Assembly: GCA_021298235.1 (NCBI GenBank)
Contig: JAJTDX010000057.1
Coordinates: 1-15,689, forward strand
Source of the DNA: Cryomorphaceae bacterium
GTDB lineage: Bacteria > Bacteroidota > Bacteroidia > Flavobacteriales > Crocinitomicaceae
Direction of reading: 5' to 3'
Length of the DNA stretch: 15,689 nucleotides
The notes under the pieces were generated by a model, which was not told the origin of the DNA, searched no databases, and saw only the letters and a program-made list of their open reading frames with translations. Made by a program: the position numbers and the translations under genes. Below, in pieces: positions 7,439 to 14,880 of the stretch. Positions within the stretch are counted from its first letter, which is position 1. Each line of letters starts with the position of its first letter.

Positions 7439-8626
7439 TTATTGGACTTTAAAGGTCACTCGACGGTTACGCGCCATCTTCAAATCTTCATCGTCTCCGT
7501 CCATATTCTCCTCATTCGGAATTGAGCTTCCTTGAGGAACTGAGATTAAACGATCCTCAGTAATCCCTTTATCAACAAGGTATTGGACCACCGCATTGGT
7601 TCTTTTATCAGCCATGTTCGAATACTCGGGTTTTTCGACTCCAACTTTATCTTCCTCAGCATCACTGTGACCTGAAACCTGCACCTTCATTTCTGGATTC
7701 GCCTTAAGTTGATCAGCAATAAAATCGAGCGTTTCTTTACCCACAGGCGTCAGATTGGTTTTACCAAACGCATAGAATGTCGCCTGGGCCTCAATCTTCT
7801 GATTAACCGTCATTTTATCGTTCAAAGGAATTGCTTTTTGATAAACCGTCGAGGAATATTCCGTAACTGCCTCCTTCATACATTCACACTTCTCGCCTGT
7901 GTTCAACATCACCACGGAGATGTTATCAATGTAATAGTACGCCGCAATGATCTGATCACTTTTCATATCCTTGGGCTTTTTGTTCGTCTCATAGTCAGTC
8001 TTGATCTTTTCTTCGTCAGCAAAATTTCCAATTGTAAGGAATTTTTCACCGCCTTCTGCTTCAAAATTTCCACACACCTGATACCAATTATAGGTTTGAT
8101 TGATTTTCTTTTTATCGTTTTCAATTCCTAAAAAATGAAATGTCTCCACAAGGATTGGAACTTTATCACCAGTAGAGGCAGGTTTTTTAGAGAAATTTAT
8201 TCCCAGGTTATTTGAAGCATATTTTGACGCTTCTGCAAGAGAAACATAAAACTTGATACAGTATTTCATTCCCTTTTTCAGCGGAGCATTCAATTTAGCC
8301 GTCAAATAGGTTCTCGGTTCTTTTTTACCATATGAAAAAGCAACAATGCCTGCATAATTGCTTCCCTCGTGAGCCTGCTCTTTACCGTAAATATTTTCAG
8401 GCGTGTTGATTTCTGGTGATTTACCCGATACAAAAAGATCAGCACGCGCCCCAGTTGGTGAGGTCCACCCTGTTGCACTCTCGATCATTCCACGTTTTTT
8501 GGCTTTCCCATCCGTAGATTCAAAACTTCCATTGGGCACAAGATTCTCTCCTTCCTGAGCATTCACAAGCGAACTTGAAAGGAAAAGAAGAGCTCCTAGT
8601 AAACTTTTATTGATAGCGTATTTCAT
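7439..8626 (-). CDS. OmpA-family outer-membrane protein with N-terminal jelly-roll-like domain
   Basis: This is a 395-residue protein. Residues 1-23 are a clear signal peptide ending VNAQ. Residues 27-240 begin [10 protein letters not shown] and end [12 protein letters not shown], a layout seen in carbohydrate-binding-like beta-sandwich domains. A cysteine pair at C247/C249 (KCECM) precedes the C-terminal OmpA domain (about 280-395). There the two residues that hold diaminopimelate are recognisable, D322 in GHSDAEE and R342 in DKRTNAV. The usual NxxLSxxRAxxV is degenerate (Y335, M338, A339), and 332-337 plus the acidic stretch [12 protein letters not shown] lengthen loops. The role is probably to link the outer membrane to peptidoglycan, possibly while binding glycan. 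The ATG lies inside the 3' end of hemE, a 20-base overlap, and the intact signal peptide supports this start. No separate promoter is seen. Confidence 0.85.
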   Translation of the reverse strand: MKYAINKSLLGALLFLSSSLVNAQEGENLVPNGSFESTDGKAKKRGMIESATGWTSPTGARADLFVSGKSPEINTPENIYGKEQAHEGSNYAGIVAFSYGKKEPRTYLTAKLNAPLKKGMKYCIKFYVSLAEASKYASNNLGINFSKKPASTGDKVPILVETFHFLGIENDKKKINQTYNWYQVCGNFEAEGGEKFLTIGNFADEEKIKTDYETNKKPKDMKSDQIIAAYYYIDNISVVMLNTGEKCECMKEAVTEYSSTVYQKAIPLNDKMTVNQKIEAQATFYAFGKTNLTPVGKETLDFIADQLKANPEMKVQVSGHSDAEEDKVGVEKPEYSNMADKRTNAVVQYLVDKGITEDRLISVPQGSSIPNEENMDGDDEDLKMARNRRVTFKVQ

Positions 8627-9647
8627 AATTCTTAACGGTTTTAATGAAGGTTTTTACTTTTTCCGGGTCAATGTCCGGATACACACCATGACCCAAATTT
8701 ACTATATGTCTTTTACTTGTGAACGAATTTAGCAGATTAACTGTCTGAAGCTGAACTTCCTTCTCTGAAGCATACAATGCACATGGATCAAGATTTCCCT
8801 GAATTGTCCTGCTTTCGCCAATTAACTTCCTTGTTTCAACGACGTCCATGTTCCAATCCAAACCAACTGTATTACAGTTCGTCTTCGCGATTTCATTAAT
8901 CGAAGTAATTGCTCCTTTTGAGAAAACTGTCAATGGAACTTCATTGAGTGCATCTGCAATTTTCGCGATATATTTCAATCCGAATTCAGCATATTGTTGT
9001 GTCCCAAGGATTCCGGCCCAAGAGTCGAATAACTGTAACATGTGTGCACCTGCTTTTACTTGAGCTTTCATGTATCGGATGGTTACTTCTGTGATACGGC
9101 CAAGCAACTCATGTGCCAAAGTCGGATTTGTATACAGCAATTTACGTGATTCTGAGAAGGTTTTTGATCCCTTCCCTTCTACCATGTAACAAAATATGGT
9201 CCACGGAGCACCTGCAAATCCAATAAGGGGAACGCGGGCATTCAATTCTTTATTTGTTAGACGTATCGCCTCCAACACATACCCCAGACGATCTTCAACA
9301 TCAATGTTCGCATCTGCAAATTTGAGTTGTTCCTCAGTACGAATGGTTTGTTCAAACCAAGGTCCTTTTTGTTCGATCATCTGATACTCCAATCCCATCG
9401 CTTCAGGGACAACCAAAATATCTGAAAAAATAATCGCAGCATCCACGTCGAGCAAATCAACCGGTTGAATCGTCACCTCAGCAGCACGTTCGGGAGTTTC
9501 TACGAGCTCCTTAAACCCTGAAAGCTTTGCCCTTACTGCTCGATATTCCGGGAGGATTCTTCCAGCCTGACGCATAAGCCACACCGGGTACCGTTCGATA
9601 CTTTCACCGCGCGCCGCGCGTAGAATCAGGTCATTCTTTAAATTCAT
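8607..9647 (-). CDS. hemE: Uroporphyrinogen decarboxylase
   Basis: HemE removes the four acetate carboxyl groups of uroporphyrinogen III to give coproporphyrinogen III in cytoplasmic haem synthesis. The protein has 346 residues from the start chosen here. It carries [16 protein letters not shown] (substrate-binding arginines), [14 protein letters not shown] with the catalytic aspartate, [21 protein letters not shown], and [13 protein letters not shown] with the conserved histidine. A TTG three codons upstream (9654-9656) would extend it, but that TTG is part of the predicted -7 box, so the ATG at 9645-9647 is preferred. The C-terminus ([11 protein letters not shown]) runs 20 bases into the next gene, which should couple translation of the OmpA-family protein to haem synthesis. 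ung lies just upstream on the same strand but hemE has its own promoter. Confidence 0.95.
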   Translation of the reverse strand: MNLKNDLILRAARGESIERYPVWLMRQAGRILPEYRAVRAKLSGFKELVETPERAAEVTIQPVDLLDVDAAIIFSDILVVPEAMGLEYQMIEQKGPWFEQTIRTEEQLKFADANIDVEDRLGYVLEAIRLTNKELNARVPLIGFAGAPWTIFCYMVEGKGSKTFSESRKLLYTNPTLAHELLGRITEVTIRYMKAQVKAGAHMLQLFDSWAGILGTQQYAEFGLKYIAKIADALNEVPLTVFSKGAITSINEIAKTNCNTVGLDWNMDVVETRKLIGESRTIQGNLDPCALYASEKEVQLQTVNLLNSFTSKRHIVNLGHGVYPDIDPEKVKTFIKTVKNYEIRYQ

Positions 9648-9653
9648 CCGTCG

Positions 9654-9684
9654 CAAAGATAGAATTATCTGAGGTAATCACCAA
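9654..9684 (-). promoter_or_regulatory. hemE promoter (TTG - 20 bases - TATCTTTG)
   Basis: On the minus strand, TTG at 9684-9682, a 20-base spacer, and TATCTTTG at 9661-9654 match the Bacteroidota consensus TTG-N19-21-TAnnTTTG at every defined base. The -33 TTG overlaps the last codons of ung. Transcription should begin within a few bases of the hemE ATG. Confidence 0.65.
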
Positions 9685-10349
9685 TTAACAGGCGCCTCCC
9701 CATTATGTACTAGATAAGTATTGGCCTGAGAAAAATGACGGCAACCGAAAAAACCTCTGTGGGCAGATAGCGGAGAGGGATGAACGGACTTCAATACCTT
9801 ATTTACCTGTGGATTCACAAATTGAGCTTTTTGTTGAGCTTTTGATCCCCACAACATATAAACCAGACCTTCTTTCTGACTACTTAATTTTTGAATGACA
9901 GCATCGGTAAATTGTTCCCAACCTTTGCCGGCATGGCTCTCTGGCATCCCCCCTTCAACGGTTAAAACGCTGTTTAAAAGCAACACCCCTTGTTCTGCCC
10001 AATGAATCAAACTGCCCGAAGTAGCCATGGGTTTACCAACGTCCGAAAAAAGTTCTTTAAAAATATTCTGTAAGCTCCTGGGCAGTGGATTAACCGTCTC
10101 CTCCACAGAAAAACAAAGACCATGCGCATGACCTTTTGTTGGATATGGATCCTGTCCTAAAATTACAACCTTTACCTTGTTGAAAGGACAAGAATTAAAG
10201 GCTCTAAAAATATGTTGGCCTTCAGGAAAAACAGAACCGGGTTTTGATGAATACTCTTTCTTAATAAATTCTACCAAGCGAATGAAATACTCTTTTTCAA
10301 ATTCTTCCTTCAGGACATCCTTCCAGCTATCCTCCATTTTCACATCCAT
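9678..10349 (-). CDS. ung: Uracil-DNA glycosylase
   Basis: Ung cleaves uracil from DNA to begin base-excision repair in the cytoplasm. The 223-residue length is normal for family 1. Motif A is GQDPYPTKGHAHGL at 65-78, with the catalytic water-activating D67; proline replaces the histidine of the textbook GQDPYH. LLLNSVLTVEGGMPESHAG at 123-141 and the DNA-intercalation loop HPSPLSAHRGF at 190-200 with catalytic H190 are intact. A second ATG at codon 5 (10335-10337) is an alternative start, relevant because the candidate promoter box ends only four bases before the first ATG. The gene is divergent from the lipoprotein gene 48 bases away. The hemE promoter overlaps its 3' end. Confidence 0.95.
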   Translation of the reverse strand: MDVKMEDSWKDVLKEEFEKEYFIRLVEFIKKEYSSKPGSVFPEGQHIFRAFNSCPFNKVKVVILGQDPYPTKGHAHGLCFSVEETVNPLPRSLQNIFKELFSDVGKPMATSGSLIHWAEQGVLLLNSVLTVEGGMPESHAGKGWEQFTDAVIQKLSSQKEGLVYMLWGSKAQQKAQFVNPQVNKVLKSVHPSPLSAHRGFFGCRHFSQANTYLVHNGEAPVNW

Positions 10350-10353
10350 AAAT

Positions 10354-10361
10354 CAAAGTTA
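10354..10361 (-). promoter_or_regulatory. Candidate -7 box for ung
   Basis: On the minus strand the sequence is TAACTTTG, matching TAnnTTTG, four bases before the ung ATG. No good TTG is seen at the -33 distance. If real, the transcript would start at or just inside the first codon. Confidence 0.4.
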
Positions 10362-10385
10362 ACGATTCCATTGAGCGAAACCTGT

Positions 10386-10393
10386 TAATTTTG
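10386..10393 (+). promoter_or_regulatory. Candidate -7 box for the lipoprotein gene at 10398
   Basis: TAATTTTG matches TAnnTTTG and ends four bases before the ATG at 10398. It faces away from the ung box 24 bases to its left, so the 48-base intergenic region would hold two divergent promoters. The -33 element is not obvious. Confidence 0.4.
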
Positions 10394-10397
10394 TACT

Positions 10398-11147
10398 ATG
10401 AACACGTGGAAATATTGCTGTATACTGTTCTTGCTTATTTCATGTAGCGAAAAACCTGCCGAGCAAGTTAACCGTCCCTCAGAGGAACCGAGCGAAGATC
10501 TCTACAGTCTTGCAAAAAGACATGCTGAGGCAAGACTCGGAATTGGTCCTACAGAGAACTATGAACTGAAAATATACAAAAAGGACATGGATGGTGATGC
10601 TTTGGAAGATGCCATAATTACTGTCAACAGGTTGGAATTTGCAATGAATGAAGCGGCAAAGTCGACGAATCCAGCAAAACAAGCAGAAATAGGCTTCATG
10701 GGGAATTATAATTACATTTTTTATTACGATGCTGTCCTTGACAAAATTTCACCTGAGATTGTGGTTCCCTCCAGTCCGAATGCAGCTTTGAAAGTCACAT
10801 TTGAACAAATCTCTTCCGACCGATATTTTGACCCTATCGTTGAATACCGAATATTAAATGCTGCATATAAAGATTTTTATGCCATTGTTGAGCATACTCC
10901 GCAGCATGTTTTTCAATGGAAGGTGTTTGAAGGATTGAACAAATCGCAGAAAGAAGCCTATTCCTTCAAATATGACAAAGGCACTATCTCGCCACGTAAA
11001 GACATCCTGGTTTATAAAGCAACCCTAAAGGATCCTGGAAAGGTTGAAGACATTTATCATTACAATCCCATCATTCTGCCAAGTGATGATCTGCTTTACA
11101 GATTTTTCTATTATCCAGCGGAAGGAAAATACCTTACTCAAAAATAG
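10398..11147 (+). CDS. Lipoprotein of unknown function
   Basis: I do not recognise this 249-residue protein. It begins MNTWKYCCILFLLISCSEKP, a lipoprotein signal with lipobox L-I-S-C and the modified cysteine at residue 16, so it should be anchored in an envelope membrane. Early in the mature part is KDMDGDALEDAIITVNR, which resembles the calcium-binding DxDGDxxxD loops of FG-GAP or dockerin-like repeats. The rest is mixed alpha/beta with many aromatics, for example NYNYIFYYD and YHYNPIILPSDDLLYRFFYYP, and has no recognised catalytic motif. It stands alone, divergent from ung and convergent with the TonB-dependent receptor. Its signal sequence shares YCCILF, and 15 identical bases, with the gene at 1724. 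Confidence 0.8.
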   Translation: MNTWKYCCILFLLISCSEKPAEQVNRPSEEPSEDLYSLAKRHAEARLGIGPTENYELKIYKKDMDGDALEDAIITVNRLEFAMNEAAKSTNPAKQAEIGFMGNYNYIFYYDAVLDKISPEIVVPSSPNAALKVTFEQISSDRYFDPIVEYRILNAAYKDFYAIVEHTPQHVFQWKVFEGLNKSQKEAYSFKYDKGTISPRKDILVYKATLKDPGKVEDIYHYNPIILPSDDLLYRFFYYPAEGKYLTQK

Positions 11148-11178
11148 AGCTTGTGAGAATTAGAGCGAAGAACAACAA

Positions 11179-11201
11179 AGTGGAGTGAATCACTCTCCAC
11201 T
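11179..11201. terminator. Stem-loop between convergent genes, probable terminator
   Basis: AGTGGAGTG pairs with CACTCTCCACT, with a two-base bulge and the three-base loop AAT; a 7-base pairing AGTGGAG/CTCCACT with a larger loop is the alternative. It sits midway between the lipoprotein stop and the receptor stop. The following T-run is poor on both strands (GTTTT; TTTGTTGTT), so termination strength is uncertain. Confidence 0.5.
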
Positions 11202-11236
11202 CTCACTCTGTTTTGCGACCTATTAAGGAGTTACAA

Positions 11237-13645
11237 CTAAAAATTCCATCTCAATGTGGCAATGAAATTTCTTCCTGGTGCAGAAATATTTGAGGCAAAA
11301 ACTCGATAGTTTCTGTCCAGAATGTTCTCACATGCAAGCTGTATGCTAATCAACTTATTGAATTGATATGTCGCTCTAGCGTTAATAGTATACCATGAAG
11401 GCATTCCTTGTGGCAAGGCAAAGGCTTGATTGTCTTCCCCAAAAGGGTTGTAGTCTGATATACGTTTCCATCCACTGTAATTAACAAAGAAATCCGATCT
11501 GAATTTACCTTCTGTGAGCTGAATTCCCAATTTCCCGAACGTAGGTGGAATATGATCCAATGGAATTGCAACCGAATCTGTCACAATTCTTGCGTATGTA
11601 TAATTATAGGTTGCGTAGATCGTAACAAACTTATTTAGCTCTCCATTCAATGCAAGCTCCAGACCATACAAAAAAGCCTTATTAGCATTGGTTGTAGCTA
11701 CTACCCTGCTCATAACACCTTCATACACAATTGAATCCTGACCATTGTAAGTGAAATTTTGAGTTGTAAGTGCATTTCGGTACAGTGTATAATAGCCAGT
11801 AGCTTGAACATTCAACCAATCTCCAAATCGATTAGATATTCCAATTTCCCCATTATACGTATATTCTGGTTTCAGATTCGTATTGGGAACATTGATCGTA
11901 CCTGGAACAGATTCAAAGACTTTACTCAGGTCATCCACGTTGGGAGCGCGAAAGCCCGATGACAACATACACGTAATCCTGAAATCAGACACAGGCATAT
12001 ACACCAACCCAATATTACCGGTAAAAGCTGAATTTTGTTGCTTTGCCTCTTTAAAGGGAAACTTGAAAAACGTAGTATCCGTAAATTTTGCATTCAACCC
12101 AATTGCAGAAAATCGAAGACCATCATTTAGAATTAACCGATCTGAAATTTCAAGCGTATGTGTCACATAGGCTGCGAGAGAATTCATTTGTGCCCCTCCA
12201 GAAGCATATCGCGTATCAAGTGGAGTTTGATCGCCTGTCTCTATATTTTCGGTAAAGGCAGTCGATTCAACCTTGTTGTACCATCCCTCCAATCCATACC
12301 TCAACTCATTTTTTCCCAACTTTTTAGCTAAATCAAAATTCACAGAAAAAATATCAAGGTTTTCAAATCGGTTGTTACGCCCAGGATTATTGTATTTTCT
12401 ATCCTTTCGGCTCTCTTCAATCTTCTGGTAAGCCAAAATAAGTCGAGCATTATCATATAGAACTTTCTTGTTCGAAAGTTGAAGCGTGTAGGATGCTAAT
12501 AAGCGTTCTTGGGGACCGTAGTTCCACTCCGCAAACTTTGGCAAGCCTCCGGAAACTTGAGTCAAGCGATCATATCTCGGCACATCTGACGATGTAGAAT
12601 ATTGAACGTTAAGCGTATGCTTCACATATTCATTTTGTTTAAATAGAAATTTCTGAAGAAAATCAGTCTGTAAATAACCTGAACCCACCTGAAGGTTTGT
12701 GTCCACATTCTTTACAATTTTATCCTTTCCATCTTCACGAACTACATACCACGGCCTCGAGCCAAAATTGCCAACAAATGGCTCTCTGTTTGCCCCTTGT
12801 CGCAAATCCCCATAATCAGAATAGGTTATGGATGTCAACGAACCAAAACGTTTCTTAGCCAATGATACATTCGCATTTGACGAATAACCTGATACAGCGG
12901 ACATATAACGCATATACTGACCAACCTTCACTTTAAGCTTATCGTCTTTGGACAGGACCGGATCTTTGGTTGTAAAGGACATTACACCACCCAATGCGTC
13001 CGAACCGTACACCACTGATCCAGGTCCATAGACGACCTCTACCCTGTCCATAATAGCATTGTCAAGGGTAATGATATTTTGAAGGTGGCCTCCCCTGTAA
13101 ATTGCATTGTTCATGCGAACCCCATCAATAACCATTAAAACCCGATTGGCTTCAAAGCCACGAATAATGGGACTCCCTCCACCAAGTTGGCTTTTTTGCA
13201 CCATTACATTGCCGGTTGATGCCAAAACATCGGCTGTCGAGGACTGATTTATTTCTTGAATCTCGGAAGACCGTATGACCTGTATCTTCTGCGCAACGTC
13301 TTTTCGCTTCTCTTCGAATTTACTTGCTGAAACTACGATTTCATCAATAGAATTGACATTTTCTTTTAAGAAAAGTTTTCCTCCCATTTTTTGAAGCTGT
13401 TCCAAAGTCATATATATTTCTGAGTATAAAGGATGTTTAAAAACGAGTTGCTCATCCAAACTAACAGAAGTAAGGACTATCTCCCCATTCACGTCAGAAA
13501 CTGCAAGCAAAGAATTGTCTGATAGCTTCAAAACACTTACTCCTTCTATCGCCTGCCACGTATTTTGATTGATCACAAGGACCTTTTGTGCGCTCGTCCC
13601 AGTATATATAATGAGACAAAGCACAAATAAAATTAATGATTTCAT
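11237..13645 (-). CDS. TonB-dependent outer-membrane receptor, haem/haemoglobin (HmuR-like) type
   Basis: This is a complete 802-residue receptor. Residues 1-19 are a signal peptide. Residues 20-98 are a carboxypeptidase-regulatory-like domain. DEIVVSASKF at 101-110 is the likely TonB box. The plug occupies about 113-228, with the dense signature GGGSPIIRGFEANRVLMVI, then VRMNNAIYRGGHLQN and VYGPGSVVYGSDALGG, characteristic of the haemoglobin/transferrin/lactoferrin receptor group that includes HmuR. The barrel ends in an aromatic, WNF, as outer-membrane proteins do. The FRAP box of haem receptors is present at 565-568, and NTNL at 588-591 stands where NPNL is usual. The histidine expected between the boxes in proteobacterial haem receptors is absent, so haem is a reasonable but unproven ligand. 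A small membrane-anchored protein gene lies 63 bases upstream on the same strand, probably in the same operon. Confidence 0.9.
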   Translation of the reverse strand: MKSLILFVLCLIIYTGTSAQKVLVINQNTWQAIEGVSVLKLSDNSLLAVSDVNGEIVLTSVSLDEQLVFKHPLYSEIYMTLEQLQKMGGKLFLKENVNSIDEIVVSASKFEEKRKDVAQKIQVIRSSEIQEINQSSTADVLASTGNVMVQKSQLGGGSPIIRGFEANRVLMVIDGVRMNNAIYRGGHLQNIITLDNAIMDRVEVVYGPGSVVYGSDALGGVMSFTTKDPVLSKDDKLKVKVGQYMRYMSAVSGYSSNANVSLAKKRFGSLTSITYSDYGDLRQGANREPFVGNFGSRPWYVVREDGKDKIVKNVDTNLQVGSGYLQTDFLQKFLFKQNEYVKHTLNVQYSTSSDVPRYDRLTQVSGGLPKFAEWNYGPQERLLASYTLQLSNKKVLYDNARLILAYQKIEESRKDRKYNNPGRNNRFENLDIFSVNFDLAKKLGKNELRYGLEGWYNKVESTAFTENIETGDQTPLDTRYASGGAQMNSLAAYVTHTLEISDRLILNDGLRFSAIGLNAKFTDTTFFKFPFKEAKQQNSAFTGNIGLVYMPVSDFRITCMLSSGFRAPNVDDLSKVFESVPGTINVPNTNLKPEYTYNGEIGISNRFGDWLNVQATGYYTLYRNALTTQNFTYNGQDSIVYEGVMSRVVATTNANKAFLYGLELALNGELNKFVTIYATYNYTYARIVTDSVAIPLDHIPPTFGKLGIQLTEGKFRSDFFVNYSGWKRISDYNPFGEDNQAFALPQGMPSWYTINARATYQFNKLISIQLACENILDRNYRVFASNISAPGRNFIATLRWNF

Positions 13646-13674
13646 GCTGTTATGATTAAGTTAATAAACTGTAA

Positions 13675-13698
13675 TTCAAGTAATTGTTTTAACTTGAA
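13675..13698. repeat. Inverted repeat upstream of the TonB-dependent receptor (possible operator)
   Basis: Perfect 7-base arms TTCAAGT (13675-13681) and ACTTGAA (13692-13698) are separated by 10 bases. The repeat lies 30 bases upstream of the receptor start, in the 63-base space after the preceding gene. The arms are AT-rich and there is no T-run, so an operator or an mRNA processing hairpin fits better than a terminator. Its function is unknown. Confidence 0.4.
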
Positions 13699-13708
13699 AA
13701 TACTCAAA

Positions 13709-14245
13709 TTAACCTAATATGTTGGGTGGAGGCGTTTCTTTTTCCAAAAAAACAAAAGAAAAACTGGAGACGTCACAAAAGAAATCCTTCGACGGCGATT
13801 TCAAGCAAATTCCATTTAGTAGAATCTCACAAGAATCCAGCACTGCCGGTGTTTTCAATAGTTTAATACAATAGTAAAGGGGAGTTTGATGATGTTCAGA
13901 TCCTAAATCATTGGCCGTCATTTGTCCAAGGGATGCAAATAAAGTTCTTTCCTGAATGTCATCTATGCACTGAACGATTAATTGATCTTCTGAATCACCC
14001 GATGTTCGGACTACGTCATATAACCTCCCATTTCTCTCAAACTCGTTTGATTTGATCCATCGAAGCATTTTAAATTCCCTTTTACTGAAGGTGAAAATGT
14101 GAAGCTTTTCAGAGGAAAGTCCACTTTTTATCGCACTTTTAATTTCTTTGCGAATCTCTCTTCTTGATAGCTCAAACCAAGTGGCAACACCCACAATTTG
14201 AATCAAAAGCACCACAAAAAGCAACCCCGAAAGTGTTCTTCGCAT
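13709..14245 (-). CDS. Small membrane-anchored protein of unknown function, upstream of the TonB receptor
   Basis: The 178-residue protein starts at the ATG at 14243-14245. The open frame extends 31 codons further, but that extension has no signal-like quality and crosses the predicted promoter. Residues 1-22 form one hydrophobic segment (RRTLSGLLFVVLLIQIVG), either a signal peptide or a membrane anchor. Next comes a charged helix, SRREIRKEIKSAIKSGLS, then LHIFTFSKREFKMLRWI and NEFERNGRLYDVVRTSG, and later QLIVQCIDDIQERTLFASL. From memory, short Bacteroidota proteins with this order (RKEIK, then EF..NG..YDVV, then C..D..E..LF) recur near TonB-dependent receptors, but I cannot search to confirm this. 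The mature part should face the periplasm. C-terminal residues include several cysteines and PPPN. No enzyme motif is seen. Confidence 0.75.
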   Translation of the reverse strand: MRRTLSGLLFVVLLIQIVGVATWFELSRREIRKEIKSAIKSGLSSEKLHIFTFSKREFKMLRWIKSNEFERNGRLYDVVRTSGDSEDQLIVQCIDDIQERTLFASLGQMTANDLGSEHHQTPLYYCIKLLKTPAVLDSCEILLNGICLKSPSKDFFCDVSSFSFVFLEKETPPPNILG

Positions 14246-14248
14246 ACT

Positions 14249-14256
14249 CAAATGTA
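14249..14256 (-). promoter_or_regulatory. Candidate -7 box for the small membrane protein / TonB receptor operon
   Basis: On the minus strand the sequence is TACATTTG, matching TAnnTTTG, three bases before the ATG at 14245. It directly abuts the oppositely oriented -7 box at 14257-14264. The predicted message is leaderless. No ideal -33 TTG is visible. Confidence 0.45.
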
Positions 14257-14264
14257 TAAATTTG
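14257..14264 (+). promoter_or_regulatory. Candidate -7 box for the hydrolase gene
   Basis: TAAATTTG matches TAnnTTTG and lies 17 bases before the ATG at 14282. It touches the divergent box on the other strand, and the 16 bases together form a near-perfect palindrome with one mismatched position. The -33 element is weak. Confidence 0.45.
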
Positions 14265-14281
14265 ATCTCAAAATCCAGCAG

Positions 14282-14880
14282 ATGCCGCAAAAGTTCCAAT
14301 TCAAGAAAACCTTTCGTTACGAATGCCATGGCAATCAAAATTCTCCTCTTTTACTTTACGTTTTGCATGGATACGGACAACTAGCCCCCTTTTTCATCAG
14401 AAAGTTCTTCACTTTGGAAAACACGTTTATTGTTGCTCCGGAAGGGATGCATCGTTTTTACCTAAACGGAACAAGCGGTCGCGTTGGAGCGTCATGGATG
14501 ACAAAAGAAGAACGCGAGGATTGAATGCCTTAAACAAGCAAATTCGTTCGTTAGGAAATTTTGAAAAGTGCATGATTCTAGGATTTTCTCAAGGTGGAGC
14601 AACAGCAGCAAGATGGTTTAACTCTACGGAAATGGATGCAGATCATTTGATAATGTGGTCAAGTATTTTTCCACCAGACCTTGAAAAAGAAAAATTTATC
14701 CATCCTAATGGAAAACGGAATTTTTTCGTCATTGGAACGAACGACGAATATTTCAACGAAGACGCTTATAATGAGGCAGTTTTATTTTATTCACACTTAG
14801 ATTTCGAAGTAAAAACATTTACTGGCGAACACAACATTCATTCGGAAACACTTCTTTCAATTCTTTCGGAAATCCAATAA
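14282..14880 (+). pseudogene. Alpha/beta hydrolase (carboxylesterase/phospholipase type) broken by a frameshift
   Basis: Two frames together spell one esterase of about 200 residues. The first, from the ATG at 14282, gives LYVLHGYGQLAPFF, then VAPEGMHRFYLNG and GRVGASWMTKEERED, and meets TGA at 14522-14524. The second frame continues at 14521 with LNALNKQIRSLGN, the nucleophile elbow GFSQGG, GTNDEY with the likely catalytic aspartate, and GEHNIHSE with the likely catalytic histidine. All triad elements are present but the elbow is out of frame with the N-terminus. A one-base loss close to 14515-14524 (re-reading as ...ERED-LNAL...) restores the protein. This could be a real mutation or a sequencing or assembly error; no classic slippery heptamer is seen. 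ATGs further upstream in the first frame (14198, 14252) precede or overlap the promoter box and are not preferred. The intact enzyme would hydrolyse short-chain or lysophospholipid esters; the substrate is unknown. Confidence 0.8.

Noticed and set aside
7709..8131. 140-codon open frame on the plus strand opposite the OmpA-family gene
   Set aside because: It lies wholly within a well-supported gene on the other strand and has no family motifs or promoter; it is a shadow frame.
9648..9656. TTG start giving hemE three extra residues (MRRMNL)
   Set aside because: The TTG lies in the predicted -7 box TATCTTTG, and the family N-terminus matches the ATG at 9647.
14198..14281. Upstream extension of the hydrolase N-terminus
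   Set aside because: It crosses the predicted promoter and the divergent gene's start, is rich in K, Q and H, and does not resemble the family before the ATG at 14282.
14246..14338. 31-codon extension of the small membrane protein
   Set aside because: It runs through both divergent promoter boxes and into the hydrolase gene, and the hydrophobic signal segment starts at the internal ATG.
14505..14524. Programmed -1 frameshifting in the hydrolase gene
   Set aside because: No X-XXY-YYZ heptamer or strong downstream hairpin is visible near the junction, so mutation or error is more likely.
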